From an uncultured bacterium (GTDB lineage: Bacteria > Acidobacteriota > Aminicenantia > Aminicenantales > Saccharicenantaceae), in contig CALEUG010000020.1 in assembly GCA_937920515.1 (NCBI GenBank), positions 111,704-175,703 of the forward strand: a stretch of 64,000 nt of DNA, given 5' to 3'. This document shows positions 18,740 to 28,010 of the stretch, one piece after another. Position 1 is the first letter of the stretch, and each line of letters starts with the position of its first letter. The notes below the pieces were generated by a model. That model was not told the origin of the DNA. It made no database searches and saw nothing but the letters and a program-made list of their open reading frames with translations. The translations under genes and the position numbers were made by a program.

Positions 18740-21700
18740 ATGGAAAAAGAAAGCAACGGACAAAAAAAGAAAAAGGGCAAGTTTTTAAGAATCGTTGCCG
18801 GGGTGCTTCTCGGCCTGGTTTTGTTCCTGGTTCTGGGCGGTCTGCTTATGCAGACGCCCTGGGGCGGGAGACTGGTTCTGAAGAAAGCCGGAAACCTCAT
18901 TAAAGAAAAGACGGGTCTGAATCTGCAGGCCGACCGGCTGAAGCTGAACTTTTTCAACCTGAAGGCGACCCTTTTCGGGTTGAAGCTGACCGCGTCCGAA
19001 AACAGCCAGCTCCCGGTGGAATTCATTTCCTGTGACCGGCTTATCTTTCAGAGCGGCTGGTCGACCATCACCGGCGGCGAGCTGCGGATAAAGAACCTGG
19101 AAATAATCAGGCCGGTCATCAAGCTGAAATTGCCAGCTGCCGGGCCTGAAGAAGGAGGGGCGGTTGCGGCAGCGGAGCCGGCAGTTAACAGGCCTTCCGG
19201 CTTTTCTTTCCGCGTTGATAAATTCCAGCTGGAGGATGGGTCTTTTTCCTTTGAAGAACAGTCCACCCCGATGTCTCTCGGTCTTCTCGGTTTGATGATT
19301 TCCATCAAGTTTGATGAAAGCAGTCGTTTTCATCAGGCCTCGATAACGGGCAGATCTGGCTCTCTGCTTCTTGGTCAGGGCAAGACTGCGATTACCGGCC
19401 TGGAGCTCAGGGCAGCCTTTAACCAGGAAAAAATCAAACTGGAAAGATTTTCGCTCTCCACTGAACAGGCACTGCTGGAAATCTCCGGAACCATAGAAAA
19501 TTATCTTGAGAACCCCGGGCTTGACCTGAAAACTGCCGGTCACCTTGGCCTGCCCGAACTGGCCGGGCTACTGGCACCGGGTGAGAAATATGCCGGTGAC
19601 CTGTACTGGGACCTGGTCGTAGGCGGAACTGCGGCCAGGCCTGAAGTTTCGGGGAATATTTCAGGTGGCAGTCTGGAAATTTATGGCCTGACACCGGTTG
19701 ACCTTGAACTTAAACTCGTCCCGGTCGACGAAGCCTATCACCTGGTGAAGGCTGCAGTCGGTTATCGGGGAGGGCAGATTTTGCTGGAAAGCAAAGTGCC
19801 CCCCGGATTAAAAGGAGAAATACAGGCTTCATTAAGCCTGCATCAGATTGACCTTCGGCTGCTTCAGGTATTTCTGCCAGATTTTCCGGTTGAACTGGCC
19901 TCAGAAATAAACGGGCGTCTCGAATTGCAGGCCCCTCAATTATCAGCCGGGGCTATCAAAGGCCGGGCCGAGCTGGGGCTAAGACCTTACCGGCGGTCCG
20001 GTGAAGTTAAAGGACGTCCGACCGTTCCTGTTTTCGGGGACCTGAGTCTTTCTTATTCCGATGGGTCGCTTGACGTCAATAAGCTTAACCTCGCCCTGCT
20101 GGAATCGCGGCTGGAGGTCTCCGGGAAGCTGGAATCTCTGGATAGAATCTACGGCCGGGTGCGCTGGAAACTTGATGACCTGAAGTCAGTAATCCAGGCG
20201 ATACAATCCATAATCCTGCCAGGAACCGCCGCCGGCCTGGAAAAACAGTTATCCACCCTGGAAAGTCTCGGCGGTTCAGTTCTGCTGGACGTGCAACTGT
20301 CGGGAAGGCTCAGCCGGCCGCAATTCAACCTCAGCCTTAACGGCGAGAAGCTGAGTTTCCGCCAGGTTAACCTGCCATCCCTGGAAATCAAAGCCGACGG
20401 GAGCCAGAAGAGTATCAATCTGGACCGGCTTATGGCCAGGTTTGATCACGGGCAGATTACAGGTGCCGGCTCATTCCAGCAATTAACGGCGGCACAGGAG
20501 ACTGTTTTCAGGCTCGACGGACGGCTGGAAATATCTGACCTGGATACATCCCTGTTGTCCAGTCTGCTGGCCGAAGAAAGCAGACAGTACTTAAACGGCC
20601 TGCTATCCGGGTCGGTGAGATTGACCGGCACTTCCGCCCGCCCCCGGGCCGATTTTCAACTGCGGGTTACCGGAACCGACGTCGGTACGATTAAGCTGGA
20701 ACGACTGGAAGTTGCTGGCGATTACAGCCCGGAAGAGCTGAGGCTTCAGAAAATTGACCTGCGCCTGGACGGGGAAGGTCAGCTTCAGGGCCGGTTCAGT
20801 TTCAGTCCGCGTTCAGGAGAGGTCAGGGCCGAGCTGGTCGGGAGCAAGCTGAGAGCCGGCCTGTTCCAGACCTGGCTGCCGGCTCTCAGGTCGGGTCTGG
20901 TGGACCTGCAACTTACGGCCGGTGGCCCCTGGAAAAATCCGGTGGCTGACCTGAAAATAACCGGTCAGGGTTTTATGATTGACCGGGTCTGGTTTCCTTA
21001 TTTTGAGCTGAAGGCGGAAGCCGACGGCCGGTTGGCCCGGGCCACCTTTAAGGTGCCCAGGTTTAACCTGAGCCTGGAAACGGAGCTGGATTTAAAAGAA
21101 CCCTTCCTTCTTTCAGGGCTTGTCCTGGTTAAGGATTTGCCGCTGTCCTCGCTGGCCGGGCTGCTGCCTGAGGTGGAAGAAACCAGTCCCCTGGTGGCCC
21201 TCAGTGCCACCATGAGGTTTTCTGTGCCTGTGAGCAGGCCGGAGAAACTTGAAGCAGAGTTCAGCTTTGAGAATTTCGATTTTGCCGGGCTGGCTGTCCT
21301 GATGCCCTCGCTTCAGGCTCTGAAACCCGGCGGCCGGGCAGATGGCCGGGTGGAGCTAAAAGGATTTTCGCCGGACCTCAAAGGCCTGGAACTCCGGCTG
21401 GAAATCCCCGCTCTTAATCTGCAGCTCGGTGGTAATGAAATCAGAAATGAAGTTCCGTTGACCTTGCAGTTGAGAGAGGAAAGGCTCCGGGTGGGAAGTT
21501 TTATCCTGAACTCCGGCCGGTCAAGATTCAGCCTGAGCGGGGGAGCAGAACTGCATGACCTGAAAAATCCTGCTCTTGATTTTAACATGGCCGGAGACCT
21601 GGACCTGTCTGACTTCGGCCTCTGGTTGTCCGGAATGCAGGTCGGGGGTTACCTGAAGCTTCAGGCCACAGTCAGGGGAAACCTCCAGGAACCCCTGATC

Positions 21701-24700
21701 GAAGGTTCTGGTTCGATGGATGAGGTCTTTCTGAGAATGCAAGACCTGCCGATAGTCCTCAGCAACACCACTGCCCGGTTCAGGGTTGATAATTCCCAGC
21801 TGGTCCTGGAGAAACTGGACGGGCTGGCCAATTCCGGAAATTTTTCGGGCTCCGGCCGGGCTCTTTTCGGCCCGAATTTTTCCCTGACCTCGGCCCGGCT
21901 TGATTTCAACCTCCGCGATTTTGATTTTAATTATCCCCAGGGGTTTAGCAGCCTGTCTGAGGCCAGCCTGGTCTTGAGCAAGGACAGGAGGGGCTGGTCG
22001 CTTTCCGGAGATCTGTCTATCCTGAATTCCAGCTATCGCCAGGATTTTTATCCGAGTACCCAGGGCCTGAGTATGGCCCTGAGCAAGGTTTCTCCGGTAG
22101 GAACAGAGTACCCGGCTTTTCTCTATGACCTGCCGCTCGATATAAACATCAGGACCGTTGAGAACATCATCGTCAAGAATAACCTGGCCGACCTGGAACT
22201 CAAGGCCAACCTGAACCTCAAGGGCACCATTCCCGCGCCCATTCTTTCCGGGCGGGCGGAAAACGCCTATAGCGGAGAACTGATGGTCGGCGAGCGAAAA
22301 TATACCCTGGAAAGGCTCCGGGTTGACTTTCTCGGCCGGGAGAATCTCGAGCCCAGCCTGGACATCTTTCTCAAGAGCACGGTCTATGACCAGGAAGAGG
22401 AAGTTGAGGTCAGCCTGGTAATGTCCGGGACTCCGTCAGACCTGAAATTTTCGCTGACCTCGGTTCCTTCCAGGTCGCAGGAAGACCTGGCCTCGCTGCT
22501 GCTGACCGGCAAAAGCCTGCGCCAGGTACAGGGTTCTGCCCTGAATACCATCAGCAGCCAGCTGGTGCAGCATTTTTCCAGCCCGCTGGCCTCGCCCGTG
22601 ACCAGGACTTTGAAAAAATGGCTGAAGGCGGAGGACGTGATCCTGGAACCACTTAACATCGCCACCCTGCAGGATCCCGGAGCCAGGCTGACAGTCAGGA
22701 AAAGGATGACCCGGGACTTTGCTGTTACTTATTCCATTGACCTGACCAACAGCCAGTACCAGACCTGGATTCTGGACTACCGGTTAAAACGGAAATTTTC
22801 TACCCGGGGATTCCGCCGCGACGACGGGGTGGTCGGCCTGAACCTGAGACACAGGATTGATTTTGGACATAGGGCCGGAAGCGACAGCCAGGGCCCGGTT
22901 TTGAAGAAGAAGTTGAGCCGGATAGAAATTAGCGGAGAGACAGTTTTTCCCGAAGCAGAGATAATTAGAGCCCTGAAACTCAAACCGGGACGCAGTTACC
23001 GGATGACTGCCATGAAACAGTCCCGGAATCGCCTGGAGGCTTTCTATCGGAAGCGGGGCTACATAAATGCCAGGATAGAAGATGAGGCGGAAGAACTGGA
23101 TGAAAACAGCCTGGCCTTGCGGCTGGAGGTCAAGGCCGGTCAACCGGTTGAGTTCCAATTTACCGGCGATAGGCTTCCGGCTAAAGCCAGAAAAAAAGCC
23201 CTGAACTCCTGGGCAGGACGTTTGCCCGAGGAGGCCAACCTTTACCAGTTGAAAGCCGTCCTGCTCAATGAGCTGAACAGGCGTGGCTATTACCGGGCAG
23301 AGGTTAACCTGGTCAAACAGCCCGGGCCGGGGCGAATCGTCTACCAGGTTTCAACCAGCCTCAACGGTAAATGGAAAATCGGAAGCTTCAGGCTGGCCGG
23401 GAACCCGGTTTTCAAGGAACCCGTTATTAAAGCGATCGTTTCCGATTATTTTGGAGCCAGGGCCAGGGGTCTCTGGAACCTCGTCTTTGACCGGAGAATA
23501 GCCCTGGAGCTTATTGAATATTTCTACCAGGAAAACGGCTATCTCAGCCCGAAAATTAAGGACCCGGTCATAGAGGCCAATCCCAGAAAACGCCTGCTCG
23601 ACCTTACCCTTGAGATTGAGGCCGGGCCGAGAAGCCAGGTCAGTTCTCTGGAAATAAGGGGCAATACCAGGTTCCAGACCGGGGAGCTGGAAGCCATGCT
23701 TAACCTCCGGCCCGGTGGTACCTTCAGCTGGCCGGCACTGAATGAGGACCGAACGTTCCTGTTGAACCGTTACCGCAGCGCCGGTTTCAAGGATGTCAGG
23801 GTCGAAATAGAAGCCCGGCCGGCTGAGGAAGGAGCCGATTATGATGTCAGGGTAAATATCGAGGAAGGACCTGTTTATACTATATCCAGCATTGATATCG
23901 CCGGGGCCAGGCGCAGCAAGAAGTCCTTCATTCTCAGAGAAAGCGGCCTCAGGCCGGGGGAACCGGTCAGTCTGGAACGCCTGGCTCAGGCCCAGAAAAA
24001 TCTTTATGATGCCGCCACCTTCCAGGCGGTAAACATCTCCTCCGAGGCGGAAAACAGCGCTGAGCACCTGGAGAAAGTCCAGGTTCAGGTCAGGGAAATG
24101 CCCTGGCTCAGCCTGACCTATGGTCTTCAGTACAACACCGATACCAAATTTGAAGGGTTTGCCCAGCTTGATTTCAACAACCTCTTCGGCCGGGGCTGGA
24201 ACAGCCTGCTTTATTTCCGGGCTAACCAGAGGCAACAGGATGCCCGGGCCACGCTCAGGATACCATACATTTTTTCACGCAAGATGGAATCGCTTCTTTC
24301 GGTTTATTATCGCAAAGATATCAGGGACCTGTTCATAACCGAGGAGGCCGGGTCCAGCTTTCAACAGAAAATCATGATTGTCCGCGGCTTTGACCTGAGC
24401 TGGATGTACCGCCTGAGCCGAATCCATGATTATGAAAAAGAACCATCCTGGCCGTTTCCGTATGATGTCAGGATTACGAGCTCCGAGCTCTCTCTGTTGC
24501 TCAGCCGGGACACCCGGGACGACCGCTTCGACCCGAAAGGCGGAACGCTTCTGACCAGCAGCCTGAGTTATGCTCCACGCTACCTGGGTTCCGACCTGAA
24601 TTATGTCCGTTCTTTTACCCAGTTTACCATGTACAGGTCACTGCTGCCCGGGCTGGTCTGGGCCTCCTGCTACCGGCTGGGGCTGGCCAGTGCTTTCGGA

Positions 24701-25072
24701 GAAGTCCTGATACCGGGCAAGCGCTTTTTCGCCGGCGGCGGCACCAGCATTCGCGGCTTCAAACTGGATGGAGTTGGCCCGATTGATATCTGGACCGGCT
24801 TGCCGGAGGGCGGCGAAGCCATGGTGGTTACCAACCAGGAGCTGAGATTCCCGATTTATAAAATTTTCAGGGGAGTGGTTTTCCTTGATGCCGGCAACGT
24901 TTATTACCGGCTATCTGAGTTCAACCCCGGGCGCCTGAGGACCGGGGCCGGGTTCGGGTTGAGAATTGACAGTCCATTCGGGCTGGTCAGGGTCGATTAC
25001 GGCTTTAACCTTAAGCCGCGCTTGGACGAGCCCAGGGGCACCCTTTTTATCAGTATCGGTCAGGCGTTTTAA
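18740..25072 (+). CDS. TamB-like / Omp85 (five POTRA) single-chain fusion
   Basis: This uninterrupted 2110-residue frame begins with a Lys-rich tail and one membrane helix (~18-40). A long AsmA/TamB-like repeat region of amphipathic strands follows, and a DUF490-like TamB C-terminal region spans ~1050-1350. From ~1390 five POTRA-like units follow (each opening like LSRIEISGETVF or VSSLEIRGNTRF), then from ~1775 an Omp85 barrel with the GTSIRGF motif and FLDAGNVYY, ending in GQAF. TamA/TamB normally are separate outer- and inner-membrane proteins that help move lipids or barrel proteins across the periplasm. Here inner-membrane anchor, bridge and pore are one chain. Five POTRAs recall BamA rather than TamA (three). 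Upstream GTG 18737 is the alternative start. Confidence 0.9.
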   Translation: MEKESNGQKKKKGKFLRIVAGVLLGLVLFLVLGGLLMQTPWGGRLVLKKAGNLIKEKTGLNLQADRLKLNFFNLKATLFGLKLTASENSQLPVEFISCDRLIFQSGWSTITGGELRIKNLEIIRPVIKLKLPAAGPEEGGAVAAAEPAVNRPSGFSFRVDKFQLEDGSFSFEEQSTPMSLGLLGLMISIKFDESSRFHQASITGRSGSLLLGQGKTAITGLELRAAFNQEKIKLERFSLSTEQALLEISGTIENYLENPGLDLKTAGHLGLPELAGLLAPGEKYAGDLYWDLVVGGTAARPEVSGNISGGSLEIYGLTPVDLELKLVPVDEAYHLVKAAVGYRGGQILLESKVPPGLKGEIQASLSLHQIDLRLLQVFLPDFPVELASEINGRLELQAPQLSAGAIKGRAELGLRPYRRSGEVKGRPTVPVFGDLSLSYSDGSLDVNKLNLALLESRLEVSGKLESLDRIYGRVRWKLDDLKSVIQAIQSIILPGTAAGLEKQLSTLESLGGSVLLDVQLSGRLSRPQFNLSLNGEKLSFRQVNLPSLEIKADGSQKSINLDRLMARFDHGQITGAGSFQQLTAAQETVFRLDGRLEISDLDTSLLSSLLAEESRQYLNGLLSGSVRLTGTSARPRADFQLRVTGTDVGTIKLERLEVAGDYSPEELRLQKIDLRLDGEGQLQGRFSFSPRSGEVRAELVGSKLRAGLFQTWLPALRSGLVDLQLTAGGPWKNPVADLKITGQGFMIDRVWFPYFELKAEADGRLARATFKVPRFNLSLETELDLKEPFLLSGLVLVKDLPLSSLAGLLPEVEETSPLVALSATMRFSVPVSRPEKLEAEFSFENFDFAGLAVLMPSLQALKPGGRADGRVELKGFSPDLKGLELRLEIPALNLQLGGNEIRNEVPLTLQLREERLRVGSFILNSGRSRFSLSGGAELHDLKNPALDFNMAGDLDLSDFGLWLSGMQVGGYLKLQATVRGNLQEPLIEGSGSMDEVFLRMQDLPIVLSNTTARFRVDNSQLVLEKLDGLANSGNFSGSGRALFGPNFSLTSARLDFNLRDFDFNYPQGFSSLSEASLVLSKDRRGWSLSGDLSILNSSYRQDFYPSTQGLSMALSKVSPVGTEYPAFLYDLPLDINIRTVENIIVKNNLADLELKANLNLKGTIPAPILSGRAENAYSGELMVGERKYTLERLRVDFLGRENLEPSLDIFLKSTVYDQEEEVEVSLVMSGTPSDLKFSLTSVPSRSQEDLASLLLTGKSLRQVQGSALNTISSQLVQHFSSPLASPVTRTLKKWLKAEDVILEPLNIATLQDPGARLTVRKRMTRDFAVTYSIDLTNSQYQTWILDYRLKRKFSTRGFRRDDGVVGLNLRHRIDFGHRAGSDSQGPVLKKKLSRIEISGETVFPEAEIIRALKLKPGRSYRMTAMKQSRNRLEAFYRKRGYINARIEDEAEELDENSLALRLEVKAGQPVEFQFTGDRLPAKARKKALNSWAGRLPEEANLYQLKAVLLNELNRRGYYRAEVNLVKQPGPGRIVYQVSTSLNGKWKIGSFRLAGNPVFKEPVIKAIVSDYFGARARGLWNLVFDRRIALELIEYFYQENGYLSPKIKDPVIEANPRKRLLDLTLEIEAGPRSQVSSLEIRGNTRFQTGELEAMLNLRPGGTFSWPALNEDRTFLLNRYRSAGFKDVRVEIEARPAEEGADYDVRVNIEEGPVYTISSIDIAGARRSKKSFILRESGLRPGEPVSLERLAQAQKNLYDAATFQAVNISSEAENSAEHLEKVQVQVREMPWLSLTYGLQYNTDTKFEGFAQLDFNNLFGRGWNSLLYFRANQRQQDARATLRIPYIFSRKMESLLSVYYRKDIRDLFITEEAGSSFQQKIMIVRGFDLSWMYRLSRIHDYEKEPSWPFPYDVRITSSELSLLLSRDTRDDRFDPKGGTLLTSSLSYAPRYLGSDLNYVRSFTQFTMYRSLLPGLVWASCYRLGLASAFGEVLIPGKRFFAGGGTSIRGFKLDGVGPIDIWTGLPEGGEAMVVTNQELRFPIYKIFRGVVFLDAGNVYYRLSEFNPGRLRTGAGFGLRIDSPFGLVRVDYGFNLKPRLDEPRGTLFISIGQAF

Positions 25073-25079
25073 GCAGCAT

Positions 25080-25721
25080 TTAAATTCGGCTCAGCAGGGC
25101 TTTGACCTGGGCGGCCTCGGGTGCTTCCGGAGCCAGATACAGAAATTTCTGAAAGTGAGTTATGGTCAGGTCCTTGCGGCCCTTCTGGTAATAGGCCAGG
25201 CCTATATTATAATGGGCATAGGCGTGGTTGCCTTTTAATTGCAGGCATTTCTGCAGGTCGGCGATGGCCAGGTCCAGTTTCTTCTGGTAGCCACGGAGCA
25301 GGCCCCGGTGGTAATAGGCTTCGGCACAGTTGGGGTCCTTCTGGATGGCGGTGTTGAGCTGGGTTTCGGCGCTGGTGTAATTGGCCTTGGCAATATCATA
25401 CTGGGCTTTACCGATGTAACCATAAGGAGAACCGGGGACGGACTGCAAAATCTTGTTGAAATAGGTCAGGGCAGCTTCCGGATTCTTCTGCTTGATCAGA
25501 GCTGACCCCAGGTAATAATAGAGGTCGTTGTTGACCAAGTTCTCGGCCACCAGCTGGTCAAAAATGGCTTTGGCTTCGGCTGTCTTGCCGGCCTCAAAAT
25601 AAGCGATGCCAGTCTGAAGCCGTTCCTGCTGGGTCTGGGCCGGCAGGTGCTGGCTCAGTCCAAAGACCAGGACCATCAGCAGGACCGGGGTCAGCCAGAG
25701 CCGGTTTGTTCTATTTTTCAT
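25080..25721 (-). CDS. Secreted tetratricopeptide-repeat protein
   Basis: The 213-residue protein has a signal peptide (LWLTPVLLMVLVFGLSQHLPAQ, cleavage near 29) followed by about five TPR units, e.g. GIAYFEAGKTAEAKAIFDQL and AEAYYHRGLLRGYQKKLDLA. TPRs mediate protein-protein contacts; its location is probably periplasmic. It converges on the TamB-Omp85 gene with only 7 nt between stops and could assist envelope assembly, but that is inference. A GGAGG site precedes the ATG. A perfect 12-bp tandem repeat lies in its promoter region. Confidence 0.85.
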   Translation of the reverse strand: MKNRTNRLWLTPVLLMVLVFGLSQHLPAQTQQERLQTGIAYFEAGKTAEAKAIFDQLVAENLVNNDLYYYLGSALIKQKNPEAALTYFNKILQSVPGSPYGYIGKAQYDIAKANYTSAETQLNTAIQKDPNCAEAYYHRGLLRGYQKKLDLAIADLQKCLQLKGNHAYAHYNIGLAYYQKGRKDLTITHFQKFLYLAPEAPEAAQVKALLSRI

Positions 25722-25737
25722 TGCTTCCTCCTTTCAA

Positions 25738-25761
25738 CTTATATACCACCTTATATACCAC
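25738..25761. repeat. Perfect tandem repeat, two 12-bp units, in the TPR gene promoter
   Basis: CTTATATACCAC occurs twice without a gap, immediately upstream of the TPR gene's ribosome binding site. On the minus strand each unit contains TATATA. The first unit can act as a -10, with TTGTCT 18 nt further upstream, so the repeat may be a duplicated promoter or operator. Confidence 0.6.
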
Positions 25762-25802
25762 AGGAGCGGCAGGCAAGACAATCCTTCCGGCACTCATGGT
25801 TT

Positions 25803-25832
25803 TTGACAAACCTGCCGGAAAGTGCTTAGAAT
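25803..25832 (+). promoter_or_regulatory. Promoter for the desulforedoxin-like gene
   Basis: TTGACA (25803-25808), an 18-nt spacer and TAGAAT (25827-25832) form a good sigma-70-type promoter. It lies about 60 nt before ATG 25895, facing away from the TPR gene. Confidence 0.5.
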
Positions 25833-25894
25833 TATTCTGGCCCGGAGAAGGGCAAAGAGAAAAATTTAAGCAGTTAATAAAAAAGGAGGGCAGG

Positions 25895-26134
25895 ATGGTC
25901 AAGAAGAAAAAAGCAAAGGCCGCGGCCAGGAAGCCGGTGGCCAAGGTGGTCAAGAAAAAACCGGTGAAAAAAACAATCAAAAAAGAAGCGGCCCCGGTGC
26001 CCCGGCCGGTGACGGCTCTGGAATGCCGGGTTTGCGGTTACCGGTTGATCATCGACCGCAAATGCGGCTGCCCTGAAGAGCACGTCCTGGTCTGCTGCGG
26101 CCAGCCCATGGAAAAGGTGGAGACCACGGTCTGA
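25895..26134 (+). CDS. Histone H1-like basic tail fused to desulforedoxin-like metal domain
   Basis: This is a 79-residue protein. Residues 2-30 are almost entirely Lys, Ala, Val, Arg and Pro, like histone H1/AlgP tails. Residues 43-75 hold six cysteines: C44 and C47, C57 and C59, and the adjacent pair C67-C68 in LVCCGQPM. The CxxCG ... LVCCGxPM pattern matches desulforedoxin-like iron sites; C57 and C59 are extra. It may be a nucleic-acid-associated metal or redox protein, which is inference. Start ATG 25895 has AAAAGGAGG upstream. An upstream open extension lacks protein-like sequence. Confidence 0.75.
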   Translation: MVKKKKAKAAARKPVAKVVKKKPVKKTIKKEAAPVPRPVTALECRVCGYRLIIDRKCGCPEEHVLVCCGQPMEKVETTV

Positions 26135-26231
26135 TTTCAGGCCCGGTCACGGCTGAGTTAAAGCCTTAAATATAGCCTTGCTGATAAAAAAAAAAGAATA
26201 ATTTTTTTTATAAAGAGGCAGGATTTACCAG

Positions 26232-27113
26232 ATGACAGTAACTTTTACTCAGAAAAAGAGGCTGGCCTATTATGAGGGTTATATCTCCATTTTTATCAAC
26301 CTGGTTCTATTCCTGTTCAAGTTCCTGGTCGGCCGGAAGGTCAATTCGGTGGCCATGGTGGCCGACGCCTGGCATACTCTTTCCGATTGCCTGACCTCCG
26401 TGATAGTGGTTGTCGGCTTCTGGATGGCTTCCCGTCCGGCTGACAGCCGGCATGCTTTCGGTCATGGCCGTTCGGAATCGATAGCTTCCATCATCATCGG
26501 GACCCTGCTGGCCGTGGTCGGGTTCAGCTTCTTGTATGAATCAATAGTTAAGATTATCCAGGGACAGGGCATGGGCTTCAGCCAGCTGGCGGTCATCGTC
26601 TTTACAGTTTCGGCAGTTATGAAGGAGGGTCTGGCCCAGTTTGCCTTCTGGACAGCCAGAAAAACCGGAGCCGGGTCCCTGCGAGCCGACGGCTGGCACC
26701 ACCGCAGCGACGCCGTGGCTTCGGTGCTGATCGTGGCCGGGGTTCTCTTCAGCCAGAGGCTGTGGTGGCTGGATGGCGTTCTGGGGATTGGCGTTTCGCT
26801 GTTAATTCTTCATGTCAGTTATGACATCGTCAGGAGCTCGGCCAGCTACTTGATGGGGGAAGCACCCTCCGAAGAAAAAGTGGACCAGGTTCACTCCCGG
26901 GTCAGGCAAGAGTTTCCGCAACTGGAAGGCATTCATCATGTCCATGTGCACCACTACGGCGACCATCACGAGGTAACCGCCCACCTGACTGTCCCGGGCA
27001 CAATGACGGTGGACGAAGCCCATGATATTGCCAGCCGGATTGAAGAGATCGTGAAACAGGAATTTAACGGGGATGCTACCGTCCATGTCGAGCCAGAAAA
27101 AGACGAAGATTGA
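26232..27113 (+). CDS. Cation diffusion facilitator (CDF) transporter
   Basis: The 293-residue CDF protein has about six membrane helices and a cytoplasmic C-terminal ferredoxin-like domain. Metal-site motifs are ADAWHTLSD in helix 2 (D45, H48, D52) and ADGWHHRSDA in helix 5. The C-terminal domain carries a His-rich stretch, HHVHVHHYGDHH. CDF proteins export Zn, Fe, Mn or similar divalent metals by proton antiport. The metal cannot be fixed from these motifs alone. The 3' end overlaps the next gene by about 29 nt. No metal riboswitch was seen upstream. Confidence 0.92.
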   Translation: MTVTFTQKKRLAYYEGYISIFINLVLFLFKFLVGRKVNSVAMVADAWHTLSDCLTSVIVVVGFWMASRPADSRHAFGHGRSESIASIIIGTLLAVVGFSFLYESIVKIIQGQGMGFSQLAVIVFTVSAVMKEGLAQFAFWTARKTGAGSLRADGWHHRSDAVASVLIVAGVLFSQRLWWLDGVLGIGVSLLILHVSYDIVRSSASYLMGEAPSEEKVDQVHSRVRQEFPQLEGIHHVHVHHYGDHHEVTAHLTVPGTMTVDEAHDIASRIEEIVKQEFNGDATVHVEPEKDED

Positions 27114-27909
27114 AGCGGCCGAGGGGGCGGTCAATTATTTCAAATTCCTGGGCACGGCCGGGGCCAGGTTCGTGATGGCCAGGCAGCTTCGGGCTTCAGG
27201 CGGGATTTACCTGGAATTGCTCGGGCAGAAAATAGCCCTCGACCCCGGTCCAGGAGCTCTGGTCCGGATGACCCGCAGCCGCCCCGCGCTTGACCCTTCA
27301 AGGCTCGAGGCCGTTATTCTCAGCCATAAACACATTGACCATTCCAACGACGTCAACATCCTGCTGGATGCCATGACTGCCGGCGGGCTGAAAAAAAGGG
27401 GAATCCTGATGGCCCCGGAAGAATGCCTGGACGGACCTGACGCCGTGGTCCTGAGATACCTCAGGGATCATCTCGAACGAATAGATATTTTGAAGCCGGA
27501 AAAAGCCTACCGGCTCGGGCCGCTCACCGTCCGCACCACCCGCCGCCACGACCACGAAGCCGAGACCTACGGCCTGAAATTCTACCTGCCCGGGCAGGTG
27601 CTGGGTTTCATGGTTGATACCGGGTACTTCCCGGGTCTGCTGGAAAGCTACCGGGATGTTGATATTCTGGTGATGAGTGTCCTGAGAGTTCGGGAAGCCG
27701 AGGGCAATTACATCAAGCACCTGACCGCGGTCGAGGCCACCCGGATCTTAAAAGAGCTTAAACCCCGGAGAGTTTATCTTACCCATTTTGGCCTGACCAT
27801 GCTCCAGGCCGACCCCAGGAAGGTGGCCGGGAAGATGGTTGAGGAGACCGGGGTGGAAGTCCTGGCCGCTTACGATGGTTTAACCGTTACCCTGAATTCG
27901 ATGTCCTGA
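27085..27909 (+). CDS. MBL-fold metallo-hydrolase
   Basis: The 274-residue protein has the metallo-beta-lactamase metal motif SHKHIDH, a further metal aspartate in MVDTGYF, and late histidines in IKHLTAVEA and YLTHFG. The pattern resembles general MBL-fold hydrolases rather than antibiotic lactamases. The substrate is unknown. I chose ATG 27085; ATG 27073 is also possible. Both overlap the CDF gene, so the two are translationally coupled and a link to metal homeostasis is possible. Confidence 0.8.
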   Translation: MSSQKKTKIEAAEGAVNYFKFLGTAGARFVMARQLRASGGIYLELLGQKIALDPGPGALVRMTRSRPALDPSRLEAVILSHKHIDHSNDVNILLDAMTAGGLKKRGILMAPEECLDGPDAVVLRYLRDHLERIDILKPEKAYRLGPLTVRTTRRHDHEAETYGLKFYLPGQVLGFMVDTGYFPGLLESYRDVDILVMSVLRVREAEGNYIKHLTAVEATRILKELKPRRVYLTHFGLTMLQADPRKVAGKMVEETGVEVLAAYDGLTVTLNSMS

Positions 27910-27983
27910 GATTCCGGTCAACCCCTGAGCTACTCCTTTCCGGTTGTAACCAATCGGAACCGGATGCCAGGCAGGTCTGAAAA

Positions 27984-28006
27984 ATTCCTACTAAAATAGT
28001 AGGAAT
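27984..28006. promoter_or_regulatory. IscR/Rrf2-like operator in front of the Fe-S gene cluster
   Basis: ATTCCTACT and AGTAGGAAT are perfect 9-bp inverted arms around AAAAT. The core ACT-AAAAT-AGT fits the central ACTRWWWYAGT of the type 1 IscR consensus as I recall it, and the flanking CC/GG pairs fit too. It lies 4 bp upstream of the -35 element of the nfu promoter. Confidence 0.6.
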
Positions 28007-28010
28007 AATC

